A DNA stretch of 64,000 bases from Raineyella sp. W15-4 (GTDB lineage Bacteria > Actinomycetota > Actinomycetes > Propionibacteriales > Propionibacteriaceae). A program made the translations under genes and the position numbers. The stretch covers positions 62,001 to 126,000 of the forward strand of contig NZ_CP137079.1 of assembly GCF_033170155.1 (NCBI RefSeq), written 5' to 3'. Positions 25,358-33,229 of this stretch are shown in pieces. Position 1 is the first letter of the stretch. The number at the start of each line of letters is the position of its first letter. A model generated the notes under the pieces. The model was not told where the DNA came from, ran no database searches, and saw nothing but the letters and a program-made list of their open reading frames with translations.

Positions 25358-27670
25358 TCAGCGGACAGCTGACCGGAAACCGCGTAGCCGCAGGCTGTTG
25401 CTCACCACGAAGACGCTCGAGAAGGCCATCGCGGCCCCGGCGATCATCGGGTTGAGCAGGCCGAAGGCGGCCAGCGGGATGGCGCACACGTTGTAGGCGA
25501 AGGCCCAGAACAGGTTGCCCCTGATCGTCGCCAGCGTCCGCCGCGACAGCCGGATCGCATCCGCAGCGACACGCAGGTCGCCACGCACCAGGGTCAGGTC
25601 GGCAGCCTCGATCGCGACGTCGGTGCCGGTGCCCATGGCGAGGCCGAGGTCGGCCCGGGCGAGGGCCGGTGCGTCGTTCACCCCGTCGCCGACCATCGCC
25701 ACCACCCGGCCCTCGGCCTGCAGCTCGGCCACCACCCGGACCTTGTCCTGCGGCAGGACCTCGGCCACCACCCGGTCGATGCCGACCTCGGCGGCGACCC
25801 GTTCGGCGACCGTCCGGTTGTCCCCGGTGAGCAGCACGGGGGTGAGTCCGAGGGCCCGGAGCTGGGTGATCGCCTCGGGGCTGGTCGGCCGGACGGCGTC
25901 CGCCGCCGTGAGCACGCCCCGGGCGGCCCCGTCCCAGCCGACGACCACCGCGGTGCGTCCGGCCGCCTCGGCCTCCGCCTTCGCCCGGGTCAGCTCGGGA
26001 GGCAGTTCGATCCCGTGCTCCGCCAGCAGGGTGGTGCGGCCGACCAGGACCGTACGTCCCTCGACCGTGCCGCGGACCCCGCGCCCGGCCTGGTTGGTGA
26101 AGTCCTCGACCGCGGGCAGCGCGCCGACCCGGTCCGCGGCGCCGCGGGCGATGGCCCGGGCGATCGGGTGCTCGGAAGCCGCCTCCACCGCGCCGCCGAG
26201 GCGCAGCACCTCGGTCGTGTCGGTGCCGTCAGCGGCGTACGCCTCCATCAGGGCCATCGTGCCGGTGGTCACCGTGCCGGTCTTGTCCAGCACGACGGTG
26301 TCGACCCGGCGGGTCGATTCGAGGACCTCGGGGCCCTTGATCAGGATGCCGAGCTGGGCGCCGCGGCCGGTCCCGACCAGCAGGGCGGTCGGGGTGGCCA
26401 GTCCCAGGGCGCACGGGCAGGCGACGATCAGCACCGCCACCGCGGCGGTGAACGCCGCCGTCACCGGGTGACCGAGGGCGATCCAGGCGACGAGGGTGGC
26501 GACCGCGACGACGATGACGATCGGCACGAAGACGCCCGACACCCGGTCGGCCAACCGCTGGATCTCGGCCTTGCCCGACTGGGCGTCCTCGACCAGCTTC
26601 GCCATCCGGGCCAGCTGGGTGTCCGCGCCGATCCGGGTGGCGCGGACGACGAGGCGGCCGCCGGCGTTGACCGTGGCCCCGGTGACCGCATCGCCGGGGG
26701 CGACCTCGACCGGCACCGACTCGCCGGTGAGCATCGAGGCGTCGACGGCGGAGGTACCGATGGTCACGACACCGTCGGTGGCGATCTTCTCCCCGGGGCG
26801 TACGACGAACGCGTCGCCGACCCGCAGCTCCTCGACCGGGATCCGCACCTCGGTCTCTCCGTGCAGGGGGTCGGGGCGGAGCACCGCCACGTCCTTCGCG
26901 CCGAGTTCCAGCAGCGCCCGCAGCGCCGCCCCGGCGCGCCGCTTCGACCGCTTCTCGAAGTAGCGGCCGAGCAGGATGAACATCACCACCCCGGAGGCGA
27001 CCTCGAGGTAGATGTTGCCCGCCCCGTCGCTCGGCGCGACGGTCAGCTCGAACGGGTGCTTCATCCCGGTCATCCCGGCGGTGCCGAAGAACAGTGCGAA
27101 CAGCGACCACAGGTACGCCGCGCCGGTCCCCATCGAGACCAGGGTGTCCATCGTCGCGGCGCCGTGGCGCAGGTTGGTCCAGGCGGCCCGGTGGAACGGC
27201 CAGCCGGCCCAGACGATCACCGGCGAGGCCAGGGTCAGCGACAGCCACTGCCAGTTGTCGAACTGCAGCGCCGGCACCATCGCCATCAGGATCACCGGCA
27301 CCGACAGCACCACGCTGCCGATCAGCCGGCCGCGCAGCGTACGCAGCTCGAGCTCCTGGCGGTCCGGGGTGTCCGTGTCCCGATCGCCCACATCCGTCCG
27401 GGCCGGCCCGACCCGGGGCAGTGCGGCCGAGTAGCCGGCGTCGGCCACGGTGTCGAGCAACCGTTGCGGGTCGTACCCCGCCGGGACGCTCACGTGGGCC
27501 TTCTCGGTGGCGTAGTTCACCGAGGCGGTGACGCCCTCCAGTGCGTTGAGCTTGCGCTCGATCCGGTTGGCACAGGAGGCGCAGGTCATGCCACCGATCT
27601 CGAGGTCGACATCGGTGAGGTGGCCGAGGGCCACCGGGACGGATCGCTGGTCGACCTGGGTCGAGGACAC
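25358..27670 (-). CDS. copA: Copper-exporting P1B-type ATPase
   Basis: Inner-membrane Cu(I) export pump of 770 residues. One N-terminal heavy-metal domain has [12 protein letters not shown]. Other motifs in order are the actuator TGES, the membrane metal site VACPCALG, phosphorylation [21 protein letters not shown] and [17 protein letters not shown] 27670 follows CAGGAG at 7 nt; a longer in-frame start at 27805 would add a Pro/Arg-rich tail and overlap copZ. The gene follows copZ by 58 nt, so both share the CsoR-type controlled promoter near 28.05 kb. Confidence 0.95.
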   Translation of the reverse strand: MSSTQVDQRSVPVALGHLTDVDLEIGGMTCASCANRIERKLNALEGVTASVNYATEKAHVSVPAGYDPQRLLDTVADAGYSAALPRVGPARTDVGDRDTDTPDRQELELRTLRGRLIGSVVLSVPVILMAMVPALQFDNWQWLSLTLASPVIVWAGWPFHRAAWTNLRHGAATMDTLVSMGTGAAYLWSLFALFFGTAGMTGMKHPFELTVAPSDGAGNIYLEVASGVVMFILLGRYFEKRSKRRAGAALRALLELGAKDVAVLRPDPLHGETEVRIPVEELRVGDAFVVRPGEKIATDGVVTIGTSAVDASMLTGESVPVEVAPGDAVTGATVNAGGRLVVRATRIGADTQLARMAKLVEDAQSGKAEIQRLADRVSGVFVPIVIVVAVATLVAWIALGHPVTAAFTAAVAVLIVACPCALGLATPTALLVGTGRGAQLGILIKGPEVLESTRRVDTVVLDKTGTVTTGTMALMEAYAADGTDTTEVLRLGGAVEAASEHPIARAIARGAADRVGALPAVEDFTNQAGRGVRGTVEGRTVLVGRTTLLAEHGIELPPELTRAKAEAEAAGRTAVVVGWDGAARGVLTAADAVRPTSPEAITQLRALGLTPVLLTGDNRTVAERVAAEVGIDRVVAEVLPQDKVRVVAELQAEGRVVAMVGDGVNDAPALARADLGLAMGTGTDVAIEAADLTLVRGDLRVAADAIRLSRRTLATIRGNLFWAFAYNVCAIPLAAFGLLNPMIAGAAMAFSSVFVVSNSLRLRGFRSAVR

Positions 27671-27728
27671 GGAATCGCTCCTGGCTGTGGGGTGGGATGG
27701 GATCGGGATCACGGGCCCCTGTCGGGGA

Positions 27729-27944
27729 TCAGGCAGCGGGGACGACCTGGTAGCCGGCCTCCTCGACGGCCGCGGTGACCGCGGCAGGGTCGAGCGGTGC
27801 GGCACTGGTGACGACGAGCCTGCCAGTGGTGTGGCTGACGTCGATGGTCTCGACGCCGGGGATCTCGCTGACCTCCTCGCGCACCGACATCTCGCAGTGG
27901 TGGCAGGTCATGCCCGAGACCTGGTACTCGGTCGTGGTCGACAT
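27729..27944 (-). CDS. copZ: Copper chaperone, heavy-metal-associated domain
   Basis: Small cytosolic protein of 71 residues with a single ferredoxin-like metal-binding domain. The Cu(I) site is GMTCHHC (about residues 11-17). It hands copper to the N-terminal domain or membrane site of the ATPase encoded just downstream. AAGGAAGGAC precedes the ATG. A 130-nt leader contains an exact 18-bp tandem repeat. Confidence 0.93.
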   Translation of the reverse strand: MSTTTEYQVSGMTCHHCEMSVREEVSEIPGVETIDVSHTTGRLVVTSAAPLDPAAVTAAVEEAGYQVVPAA

Positions 27945-27989
27945 GGTGGTGTCCTTCCTTCGGGCCGTACGCCCGCTCGGCGCGTGTCC

Positions 27990-28025
27990 GTTGCTACGAC
28001 AGACTGTGTTGCTACGACAGACTGT
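27990..28025 (-). repeat. 18-bp perfect tandem repeat in the copZ leader
   Basis: GTTGCTACGACAGACTGT at 27990-28007 and 28008-28025. Each copy contains ACAG-A-CTGT. It lies between the CsoR-type boxes and the copZ ribosome site. Confidence 0.92.
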
Positions 28026-28040
28026 AGTGCTCTGCCCAAG

Positions 28041-28055
28041 TACCCCTCGGGGGTA
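28041..28055 (-). promoter_or_regulatory. CsoR-type operator, proximal to copZ
   Basis: TACCCC-TCG-GGGGTA, the GC-rich inverted repeat bound by Cu(I)-sensing CsoR repressors. Confidence 0.82.
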
Positions 28056-28075
28056 TCTCCGACAGCTGCGATCTT

Positions 28076-28092
28076 ATACCCCCTTGGGGTAT
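28076..28092 (-). promoter_or_regulatory. CsoR-type operator overlapping a TATAAG -10
   Basis: ATACCCCCTTGGGGTAT. On the minus strand its edge reads TATAAG, a near-consensus -10, so repressor binding would block RNA polymerase at the copZ-copA promoter. No csoR gene is present in the window. Confidence 0.8.
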
Positions 28093-28110
28093 GTGATCGG
28101 GTGGTGTGCG

Positions 28111-28971
28111 TCACCCCGTCGAGTCGAGGGGTGCGGCGCCCCGGTCCGGGAGAGCGGTGCTGTACGGGACCACGAGCGGGGTCCCCGTGAGCGGGTCGGG
28201 GATGACGATGCACCGCAGGCCGAAGACCTCCTTGACGATGTCCGCGGTGACGACCTCGGCCGGCGGGCCCTGGGTGATGAGAGCTCCGTCCTTCATCACC
28301 ACCAGGTGGGTCGCGTAGCGCGCCGCATGGTTCAGATCGTGCAGCACGGCGACCAGCGTGCGGCCCTCGCGGTGCAGCCGGGCGAACAGGTCGAGCAGCT
28401 CGATCTGGTGTGCGATGTCGAGGAACGTCGTCGGCTCGTCGAGCAACAGGGCGGGCGTCTGTTGGGCGATCGCCATGGCCACCCAGACCCGCTGGCGTTG
28501 GCCGCCCGAGAGCTCGTCGACCGGCCGGTCGGCCAGCTCGCTCACCGACGTCGCGGCCATGGCCTGCTCGACGGCGGCGTCGTCCGCCTCGGAATGCCGC
28601 CGGAACATCCCGTGGTACGGGTAGCGCCCCCGGGCGACGAGCTCGGAGACCGTGATCCCGTCGGGCGCCGTCGAGTCCTGGGGCAGCAGCCCGATCCTCC
28701 TCGCCGCCTCCCGGGGGCGGTAGTCGTGGATGGAGCGGCCGTCGAGCACGATCCGCCCGGAGCCGGGCGGCAGCAGTCGCGCGAAGGCGCGCAGCAGCGT
28801 CGACTTGCCGCAGCCGTTCGGCCCGACGATGACGGTGAACGAGCCCGGCGGCACCTCGAGATCGAGATGCGGCACGACGGGCGTGCCTCCGTAGCCGAGC
28901 GTGACGCCCTCGGCCGTGATGCGGGTGATCGGGCGGGTCGTTTCCATGTCGTCTCCGTGGTGAAGGCTCAT
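28111..28971 (-). CDS. Iron-siderophore ABC transporter ATP-binding protein (FecE/FepC type)
   Basis: ATPase of 286 residues. Walker A GPNGCGKST, LPQDSTAPDGITVSELVARGR, signature [16 protein letters not shown], Walker B LLLDEPTTFLD and switch-region His in LHDLNHAARYA are those of siderophore importers. ATG 28971 overlaps the permease stop as ATGA, indicating translational coupling; an internal ATG at 28947 also has GGAG upstream. The C-terminus extends slightly beyond the usual FecE end. It powers the FecCD pair encoded upstream. Confidence 0.93.
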   Translation of the reverse strand: MSLHHGDDMETTRPITRITAEGVTLGYGGTPVVPHLDLEVPPGSFTVIVGPNGCGKSTLLRAFARLLPPGSGRIVLDGRSIHDYRPREAARRIGLLPQDSTAPDGITVSELVARGRYPYHGMFRRHSEADDAAVEQAMAATSVSELADRPVDELSGGQRQRVWVAMAIAQQTPALLLDEPTTFLDIAHQIELLDLFARLHREGRTLVAVLHDLNHAARYATHLVVMKDGALITQGPPAEVVTADIVKEVFGLRCIVIPDPLTGTPLVVPYSTALPDRGAAPLDSTG

Positions 28972-30017
28972 CGTCCCTGTCGCCGTCTCGCGCCGCGCAG
29001 CAGGAGGACCACCAGGTAGCACCCGCCGACCACGACCGTCACGACCCCGACGGGGACCGCCTGCGGCAGTGCGTACTGTGCGGCGAGGTCTGCGGTGAGC
29101 AGTAGCACGGCGCCGGTGAGGGCGGACTGCGCGAGCAGCAGTCCGGCCCCGCCGACCATGCGCTTGGCCAGCTGGGGGGCGGCGAGGGCCACGAACGCGA
29201 TCGGCCCGGTCACCGCGGTGACAACCGCGGTGAGGGCGACCCCCAGGACGAGGATCCACAACCGTGCCGCTCCGACCCGCACTCCGTGCGATGCCGCGGC
29301 CGCGTCGCCGAGCTCGAGCTGCTGCAGCGGTCGGGTCGCGGCGGTGACGCCGACGCCGCAGACGGCGAGCACGGCGAGTGCGGGGGCGAGCCCCGTCCAG
29401 TCCACCGTCCCGAGTGTGCCCGCAGCCCACACCGATGCGCTCATCGCCACCTCGACCTGCGTACGAAGCTGCAGCCACACGTTCACGGCGTGCAGCATGG
29501 CCGTGACGGCGATCCCGGTCACGATCAGCTGCATGCCGCCGATGCCGCGTCGATACGCGAGCGCATAGACGAGGAACGCGGTGGCCAGACCTCCCGCCAT
29601 CGAGCCGCCCGCGATGCCGAGGGTGCCATCGAGCGGGGTGCCGGCGAGCAGCGTCGTCACGATCAGCACGCCCGTGTACGAGCCCGTCGCGAATCCGATG
29701 ACGTCGGGCGAGCCGAGCGGGTTCCTGGTGAGGGACTGGAACAGTGCCCCGGCAGCCGCGAGCGCCGCGCCGAAGGCGAGCGCGGCGGCGACGCGGGGAA
29801 GCCGCCACTGGACGACCACGACGGTCGCGAAGCCGTCGTCGTGCGCGATGGCGTGGACCACCGCGGGCAGCGAGAGGGGGTAGTCACCGATCCCGAGTGC
29901 GACCAGGCCGAGCAGCACCGCCGCTGCGGCGGTCGTCGCCGTCACGGGCGCACGCCTGCGCTGCACTCGCTGCACTCCCGCCGCCTCAGCGGAGCGGAGT
30001 GCGGACAGCGCGGTCAC
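28968..30017 (-). CDS. FecCD family iron-siderophore permease (second subunit)
   Basis: Permease of 349 residues with about nine to ten hydrophobic segments. Family motifs include WRLPRVAAALAFGAALAAAG, RNPLGSPDVIGF, GPIAFVALAAPQLAKRMVG and a C-terminal VPVGVVTVVVGG. GTG 30017 overlaps the preceding permease stop as GTGA. It forms a heterodimeric channel with the upstream permease. Confidence 0.93.
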   Translation of the reverse strand: MTALSALRSAEAAGVQRVQRRRAPVTATTAAAAVLLGLVALGIGDYPLSLPAVVHAIAHDDGFATVVVVQWRLPRVAAALAFGAALAAAGALFQSLTRNPLGSPDVIGFATGSYTGVLIVTTLLAGTPLDGTLGIAGGSMAGGLATAFLVYALAYRRGIGGMQLIVTGIAVTAMLHAVNVWLQLRTQVEVAMSASVWAAGTLGTVDWTGLAPALAVLAVCGVGVTAATRPLQQLELGDAAAASHGVRVGAARLWILVLGVALTAVVTAVTGPIAFVALAAPQLAKRMVGGAGLLLAQSALTGAVLLLTADLAAQYALPQAVPVGVVTVVVGGCYLVVLLLRGARRRQGR

Positions 30018-31096
30018 AGCGCACCCAGCCGGCCACGGCGGACGAGGCCGATCAGCACGGGTGCACCGAGGAAGGCCGTGACGACGCCGACCGGGACCTC
30101 GCCCGGCCACGCGACGAGCCGGGCGGCCACGTCGGCGGCGAGCAGCAGGACCGGCGCGGCCAGCAGCGAGAGGGCGACGATCCAGCGCTGGTCCGGCCCC
30201 ATCACCCGGCGTGCAACGTGCGGGATCATCAGGCCGATGAAGGCGATCGGGCCCGCCAGCGCGGTCGCGCCGCCGGCGAGCAGGGTGATCGCGGCAATGG
30301 CAGTGATGCGGGTGCGGGTCACGGAGGAGCCGAGGGCCGTCGCGCGGTCGTCGCCCAGCGCGAGCAGGTTGAGCGGGCCGCCGATCACGAGCGCGAGGAG
30401 GATCCCCGCGACGAGCAACGGCAGGGCGGGCAGCACGACGTGCCAGTCCGCGTCGCGCAGGGTGCCCGCTTCCCACACCTGCAGCGCCTCGAAACGACGC
30501 GGGTCGGAGAGCCGGATCGCCGAGACGACGCCCGCGAGCACCGCCGAGAGCGCCATTCCCGCCAGCAGGAGCTGCTCCGGTCGCGGGCCCCCGGTGCCGA
30601 GGGAGCCGATCGCGAAGACCGCGACGGTCGTCACAGCCGCGCCGGTGAGCGCGAACCAGAGATAGCCGGCGGGCGCGGTGACACCGAGGAAGGCGATGGA
30701 CAGGGCGACGAAGAATCCCGCACCGGAGGTGACACCGAGCACGCCCGGGTCGGCCAGCGGATTCCGGGTCACGGCTTGGATGACCGCGCCGGCGGCGCCC
30801 AGCGCCGCACCGACGAGCAGGCCGACCACAGTGCGGGGCAGCCGCAGGTCGACGACCGCGGCGGCGTCGGCCGCGGGGACGCTGCCACCGGTCAGCGCGT
30901 GCCAGACCGCGAGCGGCGGCACCGGTCGCGACCCGATCGCGAGACTCGCGAGGACCGCCGCGGCGAGGACGAACAGTGCGACGACGAGCGCCCCGACGCG
31001 CGAGCTCGCGCGTCGGCGGGAAGGGCCGGGATGCGCATCCTGACGGGCGTCGACCGGCCGTGCCGTCTGTGGCGTCCCCACCGCCGTTCCATTCAT
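30014..31096 (-). CDS. FecCD family iron-siderophore permease (first subunit)
   Basis: Permease of 360 residues with a 30-residue charged N-terminus and about nine to ten membrane segments. Motifs are LRLPRTVVGLLVGAALGAAG, RNPLADPGVLGV, GPIAFIGLMIPHVARRVMG and a terminal VPVGVVTAFLGAPVL. ATG 31096 abuts the iron box, and a TAGGCT hexamer inside the box ends 7 nt upstream, so translation is probably leaderless. It opens the permease-permease-ATPase operon and is divergent from the binding-protein gene. Confidence 0.93.
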   Translation of the reverse strand: MNGTAVGTPQTARPVDARQDAHPGPSRRRASSRVGALVVALFVLAAAVLASLAIGSRPVPPLAVWHALTGGSVPAADAAAVVDLRLPRTVVGLLVGAALGAAGAVIQAVTRNPLADPGVLGVTSGAGFFVALSIAFLGVTAPAGYLWFALTGAAVTTVAVFAIGSLGTGGPRPEQLLLAGMALSAVLAGVVSAIRLSDPRRFEALQVWEAGTLRDADWHVVLPALPLLVAGILLALVIGGPLNLLALGDDRATALGSSVTRTRITAIAAITLLAGGATALAGPIAFIGLMIPHVARRVMGPDQRWIVALSLLAAPVLLLAADVAARLVAWPGEVPVGVVTAFLGAPVLIGLVRRGRLGAL

Positions 31097-31115
31097 GTAG
31101 GTTAGCCTAACCTAA
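31097..31115. promoter_or_regulatory. IdeR/DtxR iron box in a divergent promoter region
   Basis: GTAGGTTAGCCTAACCTAA, near-perfect to the 19-bp iron-box consensus. It overlaps the presumed TAGGCT -10 of the permease operon and lies 70 nt upstream of the binding-protein gene. Fe(II)-loaded IdeR/DtxR would repress both directions. Confidence 0.93.
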
Positions 31116-31185
31116 ATAACGGATCGCTCTGATTCCGACTCGATACGGCGCCGCGTACGGCCCACCAGAAAGGCTCGCACCACCC

Positions 31186-32178
31186 ATGAAGAAGCTATCT
31201 GCGCTCGTCGCCATCGCGGCGGCCTCCGTGCTCGCACTGACAGGATGCTCCGCCGGATCAGAAGCCGGGCAGCCGGCCGCGGCGTCCGCGTCATCTGCCG
31301 CCGCGTTCCCCGCGACTGTCGAGACCAAGTTCGGCGACGTCACGATCTCGAAGAAGCCGGAGCGCGTGGTCGCGCTCGGGTGGGGCGACGCCGAGACGGC
31401 GCTCGAACTCGGCGTGCAGCCGGTCGGTGCCTCCGACTGGCTCGGCTTCGGCGGCGCCGGCGTCGGGCCATGGGACGAGAGCAAGTACACGAGCAAGCCC
31501 GAGATCATCGAGACCCTCGAGCCGAACTACGAGAAGATCGCCGCGCTCAAGCCGGACCTGATCCTCGATGTCCGCAGCTCGGGCGATGAGGCGCGTTACA
31601 AGAAGCTGTCGTCGATCGCCACCACCGTCGATGTGCCGAAGGACGGCGACAACTACCTCACCTCGACGCAGGAGCAGACGGCCATGATCGCGACGGCTCT
31701 CGGCGAGAAGGAGAAGGGCGAGGCGCTCCTCGCCACGGTCGATGACGCGTTCGCCAAGGTCGCCGCCGCTCACCCGGAGTGGAAGGGGAAGTCGGTCACC
31801 GTCGCCACCCGGACCTCGAACGGCTGGGGCGCCTACGTCCAGGGCGACGGCCGGCTGAGCTTCCTCGAGAAGCTCGGCTTCACCCAGTCGCCGACCATCG
31901 CGACGCTGAAGGCGAACTCCTCAGGCTTCTCCACCTCTGTTTCCGACGAGCAGCTCGACCTGCTCGATGCCGATCTGATCGTCGCCTTCCCGATCTTCAT
32001 CGACACCACGAAGATCACCGACGATGCGCAGTGGACGGCGATCCCGGCGGTGAAGGACGGGCGCTCGATCGTCGTCGACGGCGAACTGTCCAACGCGTTC
32101 TCCGACAGCACACCGGGCGCGGAACTCTACGCGCTCGACAAGATCGCCGCCCTGATCGAGAAGACCGGGCTGAAGTAG
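31186..32178 (+). CDS. Iron-siderophore-binding lipoprotein
   Basis: Binding protein of 330 residues for the adjacent ABC importer. The N-terminus MKKLSALVAIAAASVLALTGCS has a lipobox LTGC with Cys about residue 21. The mature part has the cluster-8 pattern: KKPERVVALGWGDAETALELG, EKIAALKPDLILD and a C-terminal DKIAALIEK. It is divergent from the permeases and shares the iron box. A large hairpin follows. The ligand is probably a ferri-siderophore of unknown type. Confidence 0.92.
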   Translation: MKKLSALVAIAAASVLALTGCSAGSEAGQPAAASASSAAAFPATVETKFGDVTISKKPERVVALGWGDAETALELGVQPVGASDWLGFGGAGVGPWDESKYTSKPEIIETLEPNYEKIAALKPDLILDVRSSGDEARYKKLSSIATTVDVPKDGDNYLTSTQEQTAMIATALGEKEKGEALLATVDDAFAKVAAAHPEWKGKSVTVATRTSNGWGAYVQGDGRLSFLEKLGFTQSPTIATLKANSSGFSTSVSDEQLDLLDADLIVAFPIFIDTTKITDDAQWTAIPAVKDGRSIVVDGELSNAFSDSTPGAELYALDKIAALIEKTGLK

Positions 32179-32202
32179 CCCGGTCGGCGGAGTCCTCGGC
32201 GG

Positions 32203-32246
32203 ACGACGGATGCTTCGGGAGCGACGCTTCCCGAAGCATCCGTCGT
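32203..32246. terminator. Strong bidirectional terminator hairpin
   Basis: An 18-bp perfect stem (32203-32220 with 32229-32246) and an 8-nt loop between the convergent binding-protein and SIP genes. The + strand continues with TTGTGTGGG, a weak U-tract. Confidence 0.85.
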
Positions 32247-32257
32247 TGTGTGGGTGT

Positions 32258-33190
32258 TCAGCCGCGCATCGCGACGCCATGGCGCCAGTAGCCCATGAAC
32301 GCGACCTGCTTGCGGTTGCAGCCGAGCTCACGCACCAGGTGGCGCCGGATCGTCGTGACGACGCCGCTCTCGCCGGCGACCCAGGCGTAGAGGCCGGGAA
32401 TGCCGGCCGCAGTGCTGTCGAGCGGCTCGCCGGCGCCGGAGTAGCACGGGGTCTCCCAGATCTCGTCCCCGGTGTCGGGCCGCTCGCGGCTCGCCTCGAC
32501 CTCGCCGTCGGCCCGCCCGCTGAGGTGAGCGATCGCCGTGGGGATGAGCCGGGTGCCGACCGTGCCGCCGTCGCGGGGCAGCCAGACGACCTCCACACCG
32601 TCGGGCCTGTCGACCTCGGTCACGTCGCCGGCGTCGGGCACCTCAAGCAGAACGGTCCCCCGGGCGCGCGCCGGCAGGTCACCGAGGATGCGCGCGATCG
32701 CCGGCATCGCCGTCTCGTCGCCGCACAGCAGCAAGCGCTCGGCGTCGCCCGGCTCGAATTCGATTCCGGCCGCGATCGTGCCGCGGCGCGGACCGATGAC
32801 GACGAGCCGGTCCCCGGGCCGTGCCTGCGACGCCCAGGCGGATGCCGGGCCGGCGGCCCCGGGCGTGAGGTGCAGCACGAAGTCGATGACCAGGCGGCGG
32901 TCGGCGCCGTCGCCGCGCAGGTCGCGGATGGAGTACGTACGCATGGTGCCGCGCTCGGCCTCGGGCAGGGCGAGCCAGGCCGTGTACCAATTGTCGGCGT
33001 CCGGGTCGATCGCGGGCAGGGTGCCCGCTTCACCCGGGAAGATCAGCTTGATGCGTTGGTCGTAGAACGGGCCGTCGCCGCCGAGGTCCTGCAGCTCGGG
33101 GGCGGCGAGCTCGATCCGCACGAAGCTCGGCGAGATTCGCCGGGCAGCGGAGACGGACACGGTCGTGATCAGGAACGGGGTCTCGGGCAC
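32258..33190 (-). CDS. Siderophore-interacting protein (ferric-siderophore reductase)
   Basis: FAD-binding reductase of 310 residues that releases iron from imported ferri-siderophores by reduction in the cytoplasm. The flavin motif is RTYSIRD, followed by GDRLVVIGPRRGT and the NAD(P)H-domain segments LLLCGDETAMPAIARIL and YAWVAGESGVVTTIRRHL. The end FMGYWRHG is typical of SIP proteins. GTG 33190 is likely leaderless, as TAACCT lies 6 nt upstream inside an iron box. It belongs functionally to the siderophore transporter encoded opposite. Confidence 0.94.
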   Translation of the reverse strand: MPETPFLITTVSVSAARRISPSFVRIELAAPELQDLGGDGPFYDQRIKLIFPGEAGTLPAIDPDADNWYTAWLALPEAERGTMRTYSIRDLRGDGADRRLVIDFVLHLTPGAAGPASAWASQARPGDRLVVIGPRRGTIAAGIEFEPGDAERLLLCGDETAMPAIARILGDLPARARGTVLLEVPDAGDVTEVDRPDGVEVVWLPRDGGTVGTRLIPTAIAHLSGRADGEVEASRERPDTGDEIWETPCYSGAGEPLDSTAAGIPGLYAWVAGESGVVTTIRRHLVRELGCNRKQVAFMGYWRHGVAMRG

Positions 33191-33196
33191 CCTCTG

Positions 33197-33218
33197 AGGT
33201 TAGCTTAGCCTTACCTAA
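33197..33218 (-). promoter_or_regulatory. IdeR/DtxR iron box of the SIP gene
   Basis: 33200-33218 on the minus strand reads TTAGGTAAGGCTAAGCTAA, 17 of 19 positions identical to the iron-box consensus. TAACCT (33202-33197) at its edge sits 6 nt before GTG 33190 and serves as a probable -10. The upstream part of the promoter lies in the end of the pyruvate kinase gene. Confidence 0.88.
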
Positions 33219-33229
33219 AATGTGGAGTG

